Below are positions 12,800 through 24,778 of a stretch of 64,000 bases of DNA, piece by piece (position 1 is the stretch's first letter; the number at the start of each line of letters is the position of its first letter). The stretch is from Glossina fuscipes (lineage: Eukaryota; Arthropoda; Insecta; Diptera; Glossinidae), in contig NW_023998525.1 in the NCBI RefSeq assembly GCF_014805625.2, positions 9,665-73,664 on the forward strand, read 5' to 3'. The notes under the pieces are model-generated. The model saw only the letters and a list, made by a program, of their open reading frames with translations. It was not told the origin of the DNA and searched no databases. A program made the translations under genes and the position numbers.

Positions 12800-13855
12800 T
12801 ATCAATTTTTTTCTAATAACTTATTGCTATTAATTATAAATCTAAAAAAAATTTTTGGCGGAAGAAATATAAAAATACTGGTTTAAAGAAAAGTGGCTCT
12901 AGATTTTTTTTTTCTAGAAATTAACGGTGAAACTTGAATAAAGTAAAGTTTAAAAATTGAAAATTAAAAGACTATAAATTTTAAAGGTTACATAATTATA
13001 TACTTACCACACAAAAAATGCATTACAATTAAAAGCTAATCTTGAAGGATCACAAGTTTTTGAAACTACATAAAAGTTGTAAAACTTAACCGTGAAGAAA
13101 ATCTGTTTACTAAAAGCATATACCTATCATACCTAAGAGTAATGTGTAAAAATTTATCAAATTGGACAAAATTGGACGAAATAAATATAAGCAATTTTTA
13201 TTACCACTGACATTACAAACTGAAATGAAATGGTCCAGGTGTCCAGGGAGGAAAAAGAGGAGAAAAAGTCAGATTTGTTTTTTTTATTGGTGCGACACGA
13301 CAGATAACAGTTAAACATTTAAACTGCGGTCTACAGTGAAGCCGAGTTTAAGACAACTTCATCCTTTCAACATGTATTCCATTCTTTTATTGTTTACTTG
13401 CATAATGAATCAATGAGAATAGGCTACTGTTTTGGTAAGGTAGCGAAAAGCGTGAAGAGTAACTGTCCAATAAGGATTTTGATAATGGCTTGTCGCACGG
13501 ACAACCACAACAACGAACTAACGGAATGGCGACATAAAGAGCAAAAAAAACGATGATGATGTAAGAGCAGGCAGAAAGTGTGACGAATTAACGGATTGAC
13601 ATGGAATGCAACAGTACTAATAAAAATAGGACTTTATTAAAATGTTCTTGAGTTAATAATAATTTTTCTTTTATTACGATGAAAAAAATAAAAATTCTAC
13701 GCCATTTCAATGTAGTAGCCTTCACATTTATTTTTTTTCGGGCCCCACTTCGGCAGATATTTTATATACTGTAGAATTGTCTCCTTACATTTTTGTTTGT
13801 GTGATAAAGAAACTAAAACCATATAAGTAACCAAAATAATATGGACGGACGAAAC
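12800..13855. other. unassigned stretch
   Basis: No open frame with recognisable homology. A purine-rich patch at 13230-13275 is the only compositional feature. Confidence 0.45.
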
Positions 13856-13859
13856 TTAC

Positions 13860-16230
13860 TTACTTACTTATGGGCTGATGTTAAGCCGAAAACCACCCTA
13901 TACCGTGCCTTCCCAATGGTATCCTTCTGCCCATGATTATATATGGAAAACCCTGTAGATGGGTCCGACGGCCTCTCTAATCTATTTTTCTCTCTTAAAT
14001 ACGGTCGAGGTCGAATCCATCTGCCTTAGAGCCTTGCACGAGCATAACATATAACCCGACCGTTATGCACAGTACGTTTGCTGCACCCTTTCTGAGGTGC
14101 CACTGTCGGCTCTGGCTGGTTCGTACTTACCTGTAACAGGAAAGAGACGAAGACTGAAGAGGACGGGCACAGCAATAAAACCATGGGAAGATGCCGCTCC
14201 TGAAGCCGTGGCTGAGTAATTGTTATCTCGACGGCATACAGTTGCCGGTTTTTTTCCCGAAGTTTGAAATATCACCTGAGTAGATATTTTAAACTTTTGG
14301 GAGGGCCGGAACGAAGAAATAAATACTGGCTTCTGGGAGGTACTGTAGAGGAACACTAAAGGCAGTACACCGTTTCTCACTCTGGTAGTGAACGAGTCCG
14401 TAGCATCAGTACTGAAGAAAAGTGGACACCCCGCCAGCTATGGTTTCGGCTCAGCTTTACTGAGATCTAGCGCTAAGACCGCAGAACCAGGACATCGCCT
14501 GAAGGCCGCGATCGACGACATAAAAAGCTCTTCGAGCGCTGTCCAGGCAACGGTAATGGCCTTGCCGACAAAAAGGGTTCCGTTCGAACGTGCAAGGCAC
14601 GCTCAGGCCCTCTAGGGTCCTGAAAGCCCATTAATCGCCGGCACCGAGGTGCCAAATAGGCACGTCAGGTTCTTCTTCTAAGCGACTCTCCACCATGCTA
14701 AAGCCGTTTCTTCAGTTCTTAGCAGGAGTTTCACAAATGAAAGGATCGACGTAGCTCTCATAGCCTTGGATAAATGCGATACAAGGCTTTCGCAACAAGA
14801 AACGTAAGTTGGTTTATAGCACCCAATACGGGCAACCCAGAGTCGTCTTGCTTATGAGAGACGGTGTAAACTTTTCTACACTTTCAGAGTTCATACAGGG
14901 GGATTTATTGCGGCTTGGGTCGCGATGCTCTTTCCCAAGGGAAATCACTCACTCATAGTCTCCGCCTACCTATCGGGCGATGGAGAGACACCCACAGCTG
15001 AGATGATGTCCCTCACACTGAGCTGCCTGGTCGACGGTGATATTCAGAAGATAATGTTATTATTCTAAACCGAAGTAGGATACCAACGTTCTGAAATGCA
15101 ATCAGGAGGAGGTGTTAGACTCTACTCTCAGCAGCTCTTACCTAAGTTCCTATATCTCATATCATCATCTCATATCATGCCAAACCTACAGGAGTACCAA
15201 ACGTACGAATCGGGAAGCATATCGCTTTCTACTTTCGGAACACAGTAATATGTCGCCGTACCTCCACAGCAGTGCGGAGGCCATTGAACGTGAAGCTCAC
15301 ACTCTCCGTTTAAACTTACAAAACCCTACGATGAAAACTGCGCTCTAAAGACTAAAAAGTTCACTAGGGAAGAAGAAATTGTTCAACAGGCCTAAAAAGT
15401 TCGTGCCAAGTACAAGGAGGTCCTCATCACATCACGGTTGAGGCGGGCTCCCTGGACGCAGCACTGTAAAAACATAAATGGTCTAATTGAAGCAGTGTGG
15501 TTCCAAACAGCCCTAGCTGAAGACAGTAACGGATTATACATCCTAAAGCAGCCTAGCAGCAGATTACGCAAAAAGTCATAAAGAAACTGGTCGCGTCCTG
15601 ATAGAGACATGCTTTCCTGGTTGTGCAGGCGACCTGGCACTTAATGGGCCGCCATGAACAAACGCTTACTGAACGCACGCAAACGGCCTTAAGCATAACC
15701 CACAAATGGTGCCAGGATAAAGGATTGCACATTAATTCACAAGAAACGGTCCTAGTTTCTTGAAAGAGAGGAAATTAACATTGGACAACGTTCATTTACA
15801 GGACTCGACTATTCAAACGAGATAATATATTTGGGTGCCTGTTTTGACAGAGGCTTAACTTTGTATCCTCATTTAAGACGGCTAATGCAAACACCGACCG
15901 GAGTAGTCTTTGCCTACCAGTCCCTTTAAGGTAAAATATGAAGTATAATTTTAAAGATGATCTACTAGTCTTATACCACCATAATCCTTCGCGTGCTAAC
16001 CTACGCTGCTTTGGCCTGGTGGCCTAAGTTAAAGCAGAAAACGGCGACAAAATTAAACAAAACTCGACATCTCGCGTACATTGGTTCGAACGTGGCGATG
16101 AAATCCTGCCCAGTCAATGCCCTGCTGCGGACACGGTATGATGCAACGACCCATAGAAAGTGGCGGCATTTATAAACATCCTGAAACTGGAGGGCTAGGA
16201 CCATGGTCACGGTACCTCTTCCCACTCGCT
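13860..16230 (+). mobile_element. decayed LOA/I-like non-LTR retrotransposon
   Basis: This stretch is richer in GC than its surroundings and reads, in changing plus-strand frames, as a non-LTR element. Around 14820-14950 'RVVLLMRDGVNFSTLSEF' and then 'VSAYLSGDGETPTAEMM' fit an apurinic-type endonuclease. About 15390-15560 ('RAPWTQHCKNI', 'ALAEDSNG') fits the linker before RT. 15690-15850 ('KWCQDKGLHINSQETVLVS', 'IIYLGACFDRGLTL') and 15990-16110 ('LTYAALAWWPKL') fit the region just after the RT catalytic core. The catalytic palm itself (YADD region) is absent, so there is an internal deletion near 15640. 13860-14800 may be 5' UTR/ORF1 but shows no motif. Stops and shifts are frequent. The clade is inferred from the 'YxALAWWPK' and 'KWC..GL' blocks. 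Confidence 0.65.
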
Positions 16231-16639
16231 CTAATTAATATCTTTTAAGCATTTATTGTTGTTGTCTTTTATTCTCTTATCTTTAATTAGCATAATACAA
16301 AGCGATTATCACATAACCTTGGATAATTTTTAACAAAACTACACTTTTCTTCACATACATATGTTTCCGTTTATTATTTTATGTTTGTTAGTATAATTAT
16401 AAACATTTCCCAAAAATAAGAGTTGAAAAACTGCATTTATGACCATAGGTAGCTCTCTTCCTCTAGAGAATTTTGGTAGTATAGTAACATGAAAACTTAT
16501 CTGGCTGCAAAAGTTCCATTCGTCAATTTAAAGCGTGTAAGCATTTACAAATTGGCTCCATCTTAACATACAATTATCTCGTCTTTTAAAGTATTATATA
16601 TGGAAATTTTACTAGACAGACCAATGTGTCCGGTTGGAA
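16231..16639. other. spacer between two LINE relics
   Basis: AT-rich, with no homology seen. It may hold the decayed 3' end of the LOA-like element, or untranslated 5' sequence of the next LINE. Confidence 0.4.
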
Positions 16640-18410
16640 CCTTAAGTAAGTACTTACTCTGGATTGACTCCGCAATACTGATTCGTTCCACTCTCAAAAA
16701 ACTAAATGTTTCTTCCCCAGTAGCTTTTATTTACCTAAATGTTAGTGGCCTAAAGTCAAAAATTTACTTTTCCTGTTTGGCCTTCATTGAAACTTGGTTA
16801 AAGCCTAATTAACATTCGGCGGAATGTTTCCACAATTCTTTCCAGGTTTTCAAAAAGGCTTGATTAGATCACAATGGTGGTTGTGTCTTAATTGCATTAT
16901 CTGCTGCAGTCCCGCTCTATTCAATTGAATTTACTCCTCTTCCAGACGTTGAAGTTATTGCCATTTGGGTGAAAATTGCCAATACAAAATTATACGTAAC
17001 TTGCTTTACATTTCACCAAATGCGGATTTTTCTGTTTGTGATGTGGCAGAAAAGTGGGAACCTACTGACATAGTTATAGCGGTGGGTGACTTCAATTTTC
17101 GAGAAGTTACATAGTGTTACAGTGATAATTTTAGCTGTATGGTGCCTACAGATAAAGCTATTGTGTTTTTCAATGAATTATTTGATCGTAATTTACTGCA
17201 ATACAACCGATCTTTGCTTTGCCAACTTCCCGGAGATAGTTGCAAATCGCCCTCCGGCTATTCGTTTACCTGAGGATCTGTATGATCCATCAAATTATAT
17301 TTCCCTTTATTGCAGGCATGATGGTCTTTAAACTACCCTAACGTACCAAAACCAACTTTCTCCAATAAGTTGTAATGTCAAAATAAATGGCTGATACTAG
17401 TGTTGCTATCCTTTGCTATTCTCGGATGATGGATTATATCTTTTATATTGTCATATGCCCTTATGGTTGGGAAGGTTCCCTTTGAGACTTTTCTTATAGG
17501 TGACAAAATGTATCGCTGGTGTGTAACCCTAAGCTGCTCGGCTTCAGAACGCCAGATCTTCTATTTCTTTGCAAATGCCAGTAGTGGTCGGCATGAGAAA
17601 GTCCCTAACTAGGCGAATGAAACGCCTAAAATTTAAATTTGCCAACTCCAAAAGAAAAATCTCCATTTTTCTTTTCAACGTTTCTTTCAATGGCTCTGAG
17701 TACTCTGACGATATTGAAACCTCGAATCTCTTCGCTGAATACTTCCGAAGAAATCTTTCGACTGGTAATTCCGAATCAACGGTTAACTATCGATTATAGA
17801 TAGTTAGGATGTGATTCCTAACATGCTCATTTCAGAATACGACGTTTTAGATGGTTTAAGGTCTCTAAAATATAGTTCTGCGCCTGGACCTAATAGGATT
17901 CCATCATATATACTTAAAACATGCTCTGTCGAGCCATGTTGTGTTGTTTCACTGATTTTTAAACCGCCCTTGAAGTCAGATGTTTTCCCTTTATGTTGGA
18001 AGGGTAATTTCCTTTATTTCAATTCACAAATGTGAAAATAAACATCTCATTGTGAACTACAGAGAGATAGCCAAGTTGGGTGTCTTACCTAAATTGTTTG
18101 AGTGTATCGTACTCTGCGTCTTGCTTTTTATTTTATATTTCTTCATTCCACCATGGCTTTCGGAAAGGAAGATCTACGAATATCTTAGTGTTTATTTGCC
18201 ATATTTTCAAAGCCTTTCCTACTGGCTCTCGCACAGATGTCGTATATATTGACTGATCTTAGCAAAGCGCTTGACTTAGTTAACCATAATTTATTGATCT
18301 TCAAACTCCAGGCCTCTGGTGTCCCTTTCTACCTAGCGAAAGGTCTTATCTGTAGAACAGATCATTCCGGGGTCTGTTTAACTTCATCACGTTAGATAAA
18401 TTTGCTGTCA
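16640..18410 (+). mobile_element. CR1/Jockey-group LINE, copy A (ORF2 relic)
   Basis: This matches LINE copy D (45205-48100, opposite strand) through much of ORF2. The endonuclease start 'KLNVSS' is followed by 'FIETWLKPN' at about 16700-16810 and 'DVEVIAIWVK' near 16950. The linker block 'VSFNGSEYSDDIETSNLF' lies at 17680-17740, and the RT start 'YDVLDGLRSLKYSSAPGPN' at 17830-17900. RT proceeds to 'DLSKALDLVNHNLLIFK' at 18255-18310. It stops near 18410, before the YADD box, so the 3' half is lost. Many stops and frameshifts show it is dead. The interior 17340-17560 does not align with copy D and may be a small insertion. Confidence 0.75.
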
Positions 18411-18969
18411 TATACAATAAAAATATGTATTACTATAGTAAACAATATATGTATTCAAAACCACGCTCAATATTATTCAACACTGAATAATATATAAATT
18501 TAATACTATGTACAATCATACTTATATTTACCAACAATTTTATAAATGTAATAAACTTCAAAAATCATACATAGACCTATGTAAAACAATGGATAAAGAT
18601 GATACTAATGTAAAATTAGATATTAGTGGTAATCAAAAAATGGAATACTAAATTATAAGACTATTATTTATACTATATATAATTACACTAAGCTACCTCA
18701 ACAAAACGAAACAAAATTATACACTTATTAAACAAACTTAATACTTAACACTTAACCCATCAAAAACCCAACAATGCTTATGACCCATTTTAGAATCATA
18801 ATTTAATATTTTGTATATGACCCAAAATCATGTCACACGCTGCACTCTAAAAGAACCGAATTGCATCTCTGCAAAATTTCTGCGAAATGCCATCTTATTT
18901 GTATCGTTTTATTTAGAATTAGATCAATTACTATACATATATTTCTACTTGAAAAGATAACGTTGGAAC
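18411..18969. other. unassigned AT-rich stretch
   Basis: Very AT-rich sequence without open frames of note. I see nothing recognisable in it. Confidence 0.45.
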
Positions 18970-19262
18970 GTACGTGAGAGGAGTTATTGCAAGGATGGGA
19001 TAAGTGAAAGTGTGTGTGTGTGTACGGATGTAACCACGGACGGGGTTTAACGGACCGCTAAATAGACACAGACTAACGGACAGAAGAACAACACCGAAGG
19101 ACCGTAGAACTGCTATGTGACGTCATGCTGTTAGTGATCCCGATAGCTGGAAAAATTTGTTAGAATTTATTTTTGTACATGTGGCTGGGCTAGAGAGGCG
19201 GCACCAAGTACAGGCTCAGCTGTGTATAAATAATTTACGCATGGCAATCATGCCATCCAAAA
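18970..19262 (+). repeat. dispersed repeat R2, copy 2, with (GT)n
   Basis: It shares the ordered motif series of 3430-3780: a GT run at about 19009-19022, 'ccacggacg', 'taacggac', 'gacacagactaacgga', and then 'tgggctagagaggcg' near 19185. It ends close to the left target duplication of the solo LTR at 19283, so that LTR probably inserted next to, or into, this repeat. Confidence 0.5.
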
Positions 19263-19282
19263 CATATCACGGTATAATATAC

Positions 19283-19756
19283 TGTTATGAAATTCGCTTT
19301 TTTTTTAGATACAGTCCCTATCACTGGATCGTGGATATTTTGTTCAAAAAAATACAATTCAAAGTTCTTTTATTTACAATTATATTTCTTTAAATGTAGG
19401 ATTATTCACAATTTATTTTTGGCAATACTTTCCACTGCTTAACTGAAATATTCTTTTTCTGCTCTATTGCCTTTTACAAATATTCTATTAATACATATTT
19501 TTACCATCATATTACTAGTACCTAATTTTATGACTTTATTTTTAATTCGTTAACCTGCTTTTCTGGCAACCGTTTTCATCGGCTTGCAGCTACATGATGC
19601 GCCTGCAAATGTGCACTTGGTTTTTACCTGTCTGCTTTTCCGCTGCACCTGCATGACACCTCGCGAATGTGCATTTCGTTTCTTTTCTCTTTAAGCAATT
19701 TATTATTTGGGAAAGTAACTTAGCTGAAATGAACTAGATTTGGGATTTCCGTAACA
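19283..19756 (-). mobile_element. solo LTR, family L1, copy 3, with ATAC target duplication
   Basis: This is a complete LTR of 474 bp. On the minus strand it starts TGTTACGG (19756) and ends TAACA (19283), and it is bounded on both sides by ATAC (19279-19282 and 19757-19760). A 4-bp duplication is what Ty3/gypsy integrases make. Compared with copies 1 and 2 it contains a partial internal duplication of the 'gcatgacgcctcgcgaatgtgca' area (about 19585-19670). No internal coding region adjoins, so the element was lost by LTR-LTR recombination. I could not pair it with any of the coding relics in the window. Confidence 0.88.
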
Positions 19757-19760
19757 ATAC

Positions 19761-20216
19761 ATATGAGTGCAACGAGTTGTAAAAGACAACTGTTTTACAT
19801 ATTTCTTAGTAATCAGAAAAATAATTAAGAAGAGGCGAAACGTTTTGTTCTTGTAAACAAGTACAAAAGAAAATTAGTTGGACAAAGAACCGTATTAATG
19901 GATTAGTTACGTATTAACCGCAATTGAAGTGAGGACGAATAATTGCGAATTATTCCCAGCATCTATAATTAATGCAAAAAGTAGTGACAATTAAAATCAA
20001 AATTTTAACGCTTCCACAAATATATAGTCAAATAGTCGTGATCGAAATAAACACTTGCCTTAATATGAAGTTATCTCTTTGGCTGCCGTAACAAAACTGA
20101 AAAACAGGCGGTGTTGTGCTTGTATAGCTGCTGCAATCATCGCTGTGTCGTTAAAATATTCTTTATAGTTTCTGACTGTTACCAGTTGATACGAAAATTA
20201 TTTAATGAGAAGGAAA

Positions 20217-20256
<40 letters not shown>

Positions 20257-20744
20257 GTGTGTGTAATTGAAAGAATTAGAAAAGGTTAAACGTGGACTTA
20301 TAAGAAATATGGTTCATAAATGTGTCCATCTGAGCAATAAAAACAATATGTAAATTAAAGATCACTCTAATGAAAAGTGCAATTACACCATACAATCAGC
20401 ATTTTTCTTCAGTTTCATTAAATAATTAAAATGCTGACCATCAATTGGTCAGCGCAAAGGTTTCTCACATTGTATAGAAAACGTTAGCTTTAAGTCCTAG
20501 CTAGTACTTTTAGATTAAAATAAAAAATAAATAAATTAAATAAAAAATAATAAAAGCAAAAAGGTTTGCATTTATTTAACTTGTCCATAATGTGTAGACG
20601 CCTACAATAGCAGAAAACAATAGAAAGCTAATAAGAAGAGAAACGTTTTCACGTTGCAGAGAAATACAGAGAATCAGAAAGTCACAAGTTAAAAGGACTT
20701 CTTAAATTCACAGTTAGACATAAATTCATAGTTTCTATATTTAA
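19761..20744. other. unassigned stretch with (AT)n
   Basis: No coding homology. A pure AT microsatellite occupies about 20219-20254 and runs into a short GT run. Confidence 0.5.
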
Positions 20745-20880
20745 TCCATGGCTGCTTTCCCGGTAATCGTTTTCATCGGCCTACAGCTGCATGACGTACC
20801 TGCGAGTGTGCACTTGGTTTTTCTTTCTTTAGGAAATTTAGTATTTGAGTAAATTACTTAGCTGGAATTAATTTGTTTAC
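20745..20880 (-). mobile_element. LTR fragment, family L1, copy 4
   Basis: About 135 bp match the 'ggtaatcgttttcatcggcctacagctgcatgacg' to 'aaatttagtatttg' part of the L1 LTR. Both ends are missing. Confidence 0.65.
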
Positions 20881-22010
20881 AATTGGGAATAATTGAAAAA
20901 GTTAGTACGTATTTGTTAACAATCGCTTGTTGCGTTGAAAAATCGAGTCTGAATTTAGTAACAGTAACGAAATAATTCAATAATGTATGGTTCGTTTACT
21001 TCGAAACATAAATGGTCGATCTGACGATTGTTCATTTTTCGCGCAGGATTTCAAACATTTTTTGTGATATTTTATTAAATTTTCTATTTTAAACATATTT
21101 CGATCGAATAAAATAATCAAGTATAAAGATTGTTCATTATATATCATAGCTTTCGTCTTTAAAATTTCGGGAAAAGCAAAAATCATTATTATTCGAGTTG
21201 ATGTAGCACGGGCAAAGAAGATCATTATTCACGATGTTTCAATCGAGCCTTCATGAAAGCATGGAAAAGCTTGAGGACTTGTGGGTTCAAATTTTTGAGG
21301 TAGCAATCCATCTAAAAAATAAAAGAAAAAGTTAATTTCATACTAAAAAATGGAAGTAAAGCGTTGTTTAAAAAAAAGACTCAAGATATGGCTTGAGAAG
21401 TAAAAGTAAAGAAATCCATTCGATTGGAAGCAACAAAAATATGAAAAACAAATGAATGCAAAAGCAAGTTAAATTTCACTGACGCAGTTACATAAAGCAA
21501 AAGGAACGTTTAAAATGTTTTAAAATAAATTTTTATCGATAGATGATATACTGGAGGTAACCATTAACAAATAAATTTTTTTATATTTGGTGATATTTAT
21601 GGTAACAATTAGTCTTTCCATGACTTTAACAATATCCACATATATTCGTTGGGATAGCTTCAGGCTACAGTTAAACATTGAAGGGGTGTAATACCGTCCC
21701 CAAGTTCCGGGTGTTGTATGGCTGAACTCCACAATATAATTCTATGAAATTCTATAAAAAATTCCTTTTGCGTATATTTTGAAGTAAAAAAATGAATTTT
21801 TATTCTTAAGGAACAAACGAAGGCAGACAACTTCATTTTAATAAAATATAATTTTTGTAGTCCTTTACATCCTTTCGCGTTTTTCAAATTTATTCCAGTA
21901 GAATATACAAAACAACATTATTGTTTTTTTACTTTGTTTATTTACAACCGGATTTTCATACCGCAGTGTAATGCTCCGAATGGGCTTAAGAAGATTTTCA
22001 AGATGGCATT
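20881..22010. other. unassigned stretch
   Basis: No gene recognised. A ~50-bp piece at about 20872-20925 (tgtttacaattgggaataatt, then gtatttgttaacaa) recurs at about 30335-30380 and is a small dispersed repeat. Confidence 0.4.
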
Positions 22011-22074
22011 TGCGGTTTACGCGTTATCTCCAAATTCCAATTTCATTCGTGTCGTCTTCATCATCGCCTGCAAG

Positions 22075-22250
22075 ATCGCTTTCTTAACTGTTGTTCCAGT
22101 CGATGGACGGTAGTCAACACTTTTTCGCATGAAGGACATTTGTATTCTTTTACGTTATCAAGTTGGTGATGCGCCGGATCTAATTGTTGATGATATTTTT
22201 CAAAGCAATCGAACCATATATCCAGCTGCTACGATTTTTTTCCATACTTC
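22075..22250 (-). pseudogene. possible C2H2 zinc-finger fragment
   Basis: One minus-strand frame, open from a stop near 22240 down to about 22075, contains 'EYKCPSCEKVLTTVHRLEQQ'. That is the Cys-X2-Cys-X12-His spacing of a C2H2 finger, but the second His is replaced by Gln. An acidic 'DDEDDTNE' run follows in a neighbouring frame. It lies just left of LINE copy B and has no recognisable remainder. It may be a scrap of a host zinc-finger gene or of a transposon protein, or a chance likeness. I cannot name the parent. Confidence 0.35.
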
Positions 22251-22389
22251 GTCCCATTTAACATAATTGCTGCCAGTTGCAGACCCGCTCCGCAGTTACT
22301 CTTTCAATTTAATAAAATTGCTGCTAGCTCACATCACATTCAATTTCTTAAATCCGCAGCAAGAAAGGGCAAGAAAACAGAATTTCATA

Positions 22390-23327
22390 TTCATAAGAAG
22401 AGTAGTTTCCTTATTCCTTATTCACAAAAGTGGAAGCAGACAACTTTTTGAGAACTGCAGAGGCATAGCCAAGATGAGTGCCTTGCCTAACCTGCTTGAA
22501 TGAATTGTGACTCAGCATTTGACATTTGCCATTAATTGGTATATTTCTCCACCCCACCATGGCTTTCGGAAAGGGCGATCTACGGTCACCAATTTGCTAG
22601 AGTTTACTTGTCATGTTTTCAAGGCTTTTCCTAGTGGCTCGCGCACACATGTAATATACATTGATTTAAGCAAAGCGTTTGATTTGATTAACCATAACTT
22701 ACTTATCTTTAAACCCCTAGCCTCTGGCTACCCCTTCTATCTTAAGGTTCTGTTTAACTTCATCACCTCGGATGAATTTCCGTGACGTCTGGCGTAGCTC
22801 AAGGCAGCCACTTAAGTCCCATTTTATTTAGTTTATACATTAATGATCTCCCATCGGTGGTTAACTCCAGTCAGACCTTAATGTACGCTGATGATGTGAA
22901 ACTGTTCTCTTCCTTCTCTCTAGAAGCGCAATCGCATCACCTTCAAAGCGACTTGAGTAGTTTGGTTGCATGGTGCTCTGTGAATCTTCAGAAACCAAAT
23001 CTAAATATATGTAAGAAGCTCTCTTTATCAAGAAGAAAGTCATTTATTACTCAGTATTTCATTGATTCGCGTAAGTTGGAGGACGTCGATAGGTTCACAG
23101 ATTCAGGCGTTCTATTTGACCATAGATTACGTTTTAACTTGAATATTGAGCTCTCGTTAAGCAAAGCTAGGTCCGCGCTTGGTTTTATAAAGAGGTGGCC
23201 CAAACCGCTAGATGATCCTTACATTACTAAAAGGCTGTACATGCCTTTGGTTAGACCTATACTTGAGTATGCCTCTTTTGTGTGGTTTTCTTCATATAGG
23301 AGCTATGTAGATTCAATTGAATTCTTG
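22390..23327 (+). mobile_element. CR1/Jockey-group LINE, copy B (RT domain)
   Basis: This is the same family as copies A, C and D. In order it reads 'SLFLIHKSGSRQLFENCRG' (about 22410), 'GFRKGRSTVTNLLEF', 'IYIDLSKAFDLINHNLL' (22660-22710), then after a one-base frame change near 22785 'SGVAQGSHLSPILFSLYIN' and 'LMYADDVKLF' (22879-22908, the catalytic YADD box). The thumb block 'LGFIKRWPKPLDDPYITKR' follows. A 14-codon stretch present in copy D is deleted near 22740. Homology stops at about 23327, well before the ORF2 end, so this copy lacks its 3' end. That is the reverse of the usual 5' truncation. It faces copy C, 1.1 kb away. Confidence 0.85.
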
Positions 23328-23837
23328 TTCTTCACATAAATTATACGCGTTTTTATTTTGTTGTTTGTTGAAACCATTTTTAGTTGGCTTCACCATCAAA
23401 GCAATTAATAATCATTATAAACAATTATCGAAATGTCTGTCTCAGAATTAAATTCGTTAACCACTTTCAAACTTTTTAATGTAACTAGTTCACTTAAATA
23501 ACTGTATTTGGTAGCCATCTTTACAACTGTATTTTAATACTTTTTCATACTATTTTCACTTTTACACTTAAATTACCTCTTTCTTTCAGTAGTTATAATT
23601 TTCTTTTGTTGAATTTAATTGAACTTGTTGAGGCTACTTTCTTTTTGGGATTACCGATTGGCTGGGACCCCAAATGCAAAGAATGTTGATATAATTTTAT
23701 TGGAATCAAAGATGTATTACTCGTGTTTATTAAAAAATAATTCAAATTCATGAATAAATAAATGTAGAGAAATAATAATGTTATCTGTCAGCGCAAATGT
23801 TTGCCAAGTTCTCGAAAAAATTCTAAAATTCATGACT
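23328..23837. other. spacer between facing LINE copies B and C
   Basis: About 510 bp with no coding homology. Together with the 3' part of copy C it forms the loop between two inverted LINE arms. Confidence 0.45.
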
Positions 23838-24778
23838 TATTTATTTATTTATTCCACAAGAAACTCGACTAAAAATTTTGACGGTCGCGTTTAATTGACT
23901 CTTAAAGTAAATCTTAAATTAATTAGTATTAAAACTTAGTATAACTACCACAAAGCCACACCCACAACCGGCACTGGACCAAATTGCAAATGAACCCCTA
24001 AGCCTTCGCAAACATGCATAAGCTTGGCAACCGATAATAGTTAACAACAATTCATTTTCGGTTTTTTAAGGTTAAGAGCTAGTTTAAGTACGACATAGGT
24101 AAATCACGCGTATTAAGCAATGTTGCTTTAATGGACTTTAAAGAGCCCGGTAACCAGAATAAGTGATAGACGTCATTTGGGTTCTTGCAAACAACTCTCA
24201 GTATTTATGTTGACTAAGCTTAACCAAGATAAAGTGCCTAGAGAAGGGGTTGAGAACATTAAAGCTTATTTCACCAAGTAATGCGGGCGAGTCAATAGCA
24301 CCATTTGATTACGAAGGAAACGCTAAGAACAAATCTACGTCTCTCGAGAGACGGTAAGGACAACAGAAGCAACTTATTTTCATAGGAGGGAGAGGCAATC
24401 GAATCCCAGTCAAAATTCCTAAGGGCAAATAGCAAGAATTGCTTTTGAACAGATTCAATTGAATCTACATAGCACCTATACAAAGGAGACCACACAACAG
24501 AGGCATGCTCGAGTATAGATCTAACCAAACACATGTACAGTTTTTTCGTAATGTAAGGATCATCAAGCTCTTTGGACCACCTCTTTGTAAAACGAAGCGC
24601 TGACCTAGCTATGCTCAATATGCAAGTTAAAACGTAATCTATGGTCAAATAGAACGCTTAAATCTGTGAACGTATCGACGTCCTCCAACTTATGCTATTC
24701 AATGAAGTACTGAGTAATAAATGACTTTCTTCTTGAGAAAGAAAGCTTCTTACATTTATTTAGATTTGGTTTATAGGA
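23838..24778 (-). mobile_element. CR1/Jockey-group LINE, copy C (3' end)
   Basis: A 5'-truncated copy on the minus strand. It enters at 'KPNLNKCKKLSFSRRKSFIT' (about 24775), passes 'KRWSKELDDPYITKKLYMC' (24540-24600), 'LVRSILEHASVVWSPLYRCY' and 'LLLLSLPSLERRRFVLSV', and ends in a 3' UTR closely matching copy D (45205-45560). The last bases on the plus strand are a TTTATTTATTTA run, that is, an A-rich tail in the element's sense. One frameshift and several stops are present. Its upstream 330 bp are roughly 85-90 percent identical, by eye, to the end of copy B in inverted orientation. Confidence 0.85.

Noticed and set aside
12623..12886. An 87-codon plus-strand frame
   Set aside because: Its centre is translated (TA)n microsatellite, giving alternating Tyr/Ile.
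14388..14615. Open frames on both strands at 14063-14655
   Set aside because: They lie in the 5' part of the LOA-like LINE relic and show no conserved ORF1 motif; openness is explained by higher GC and chance.
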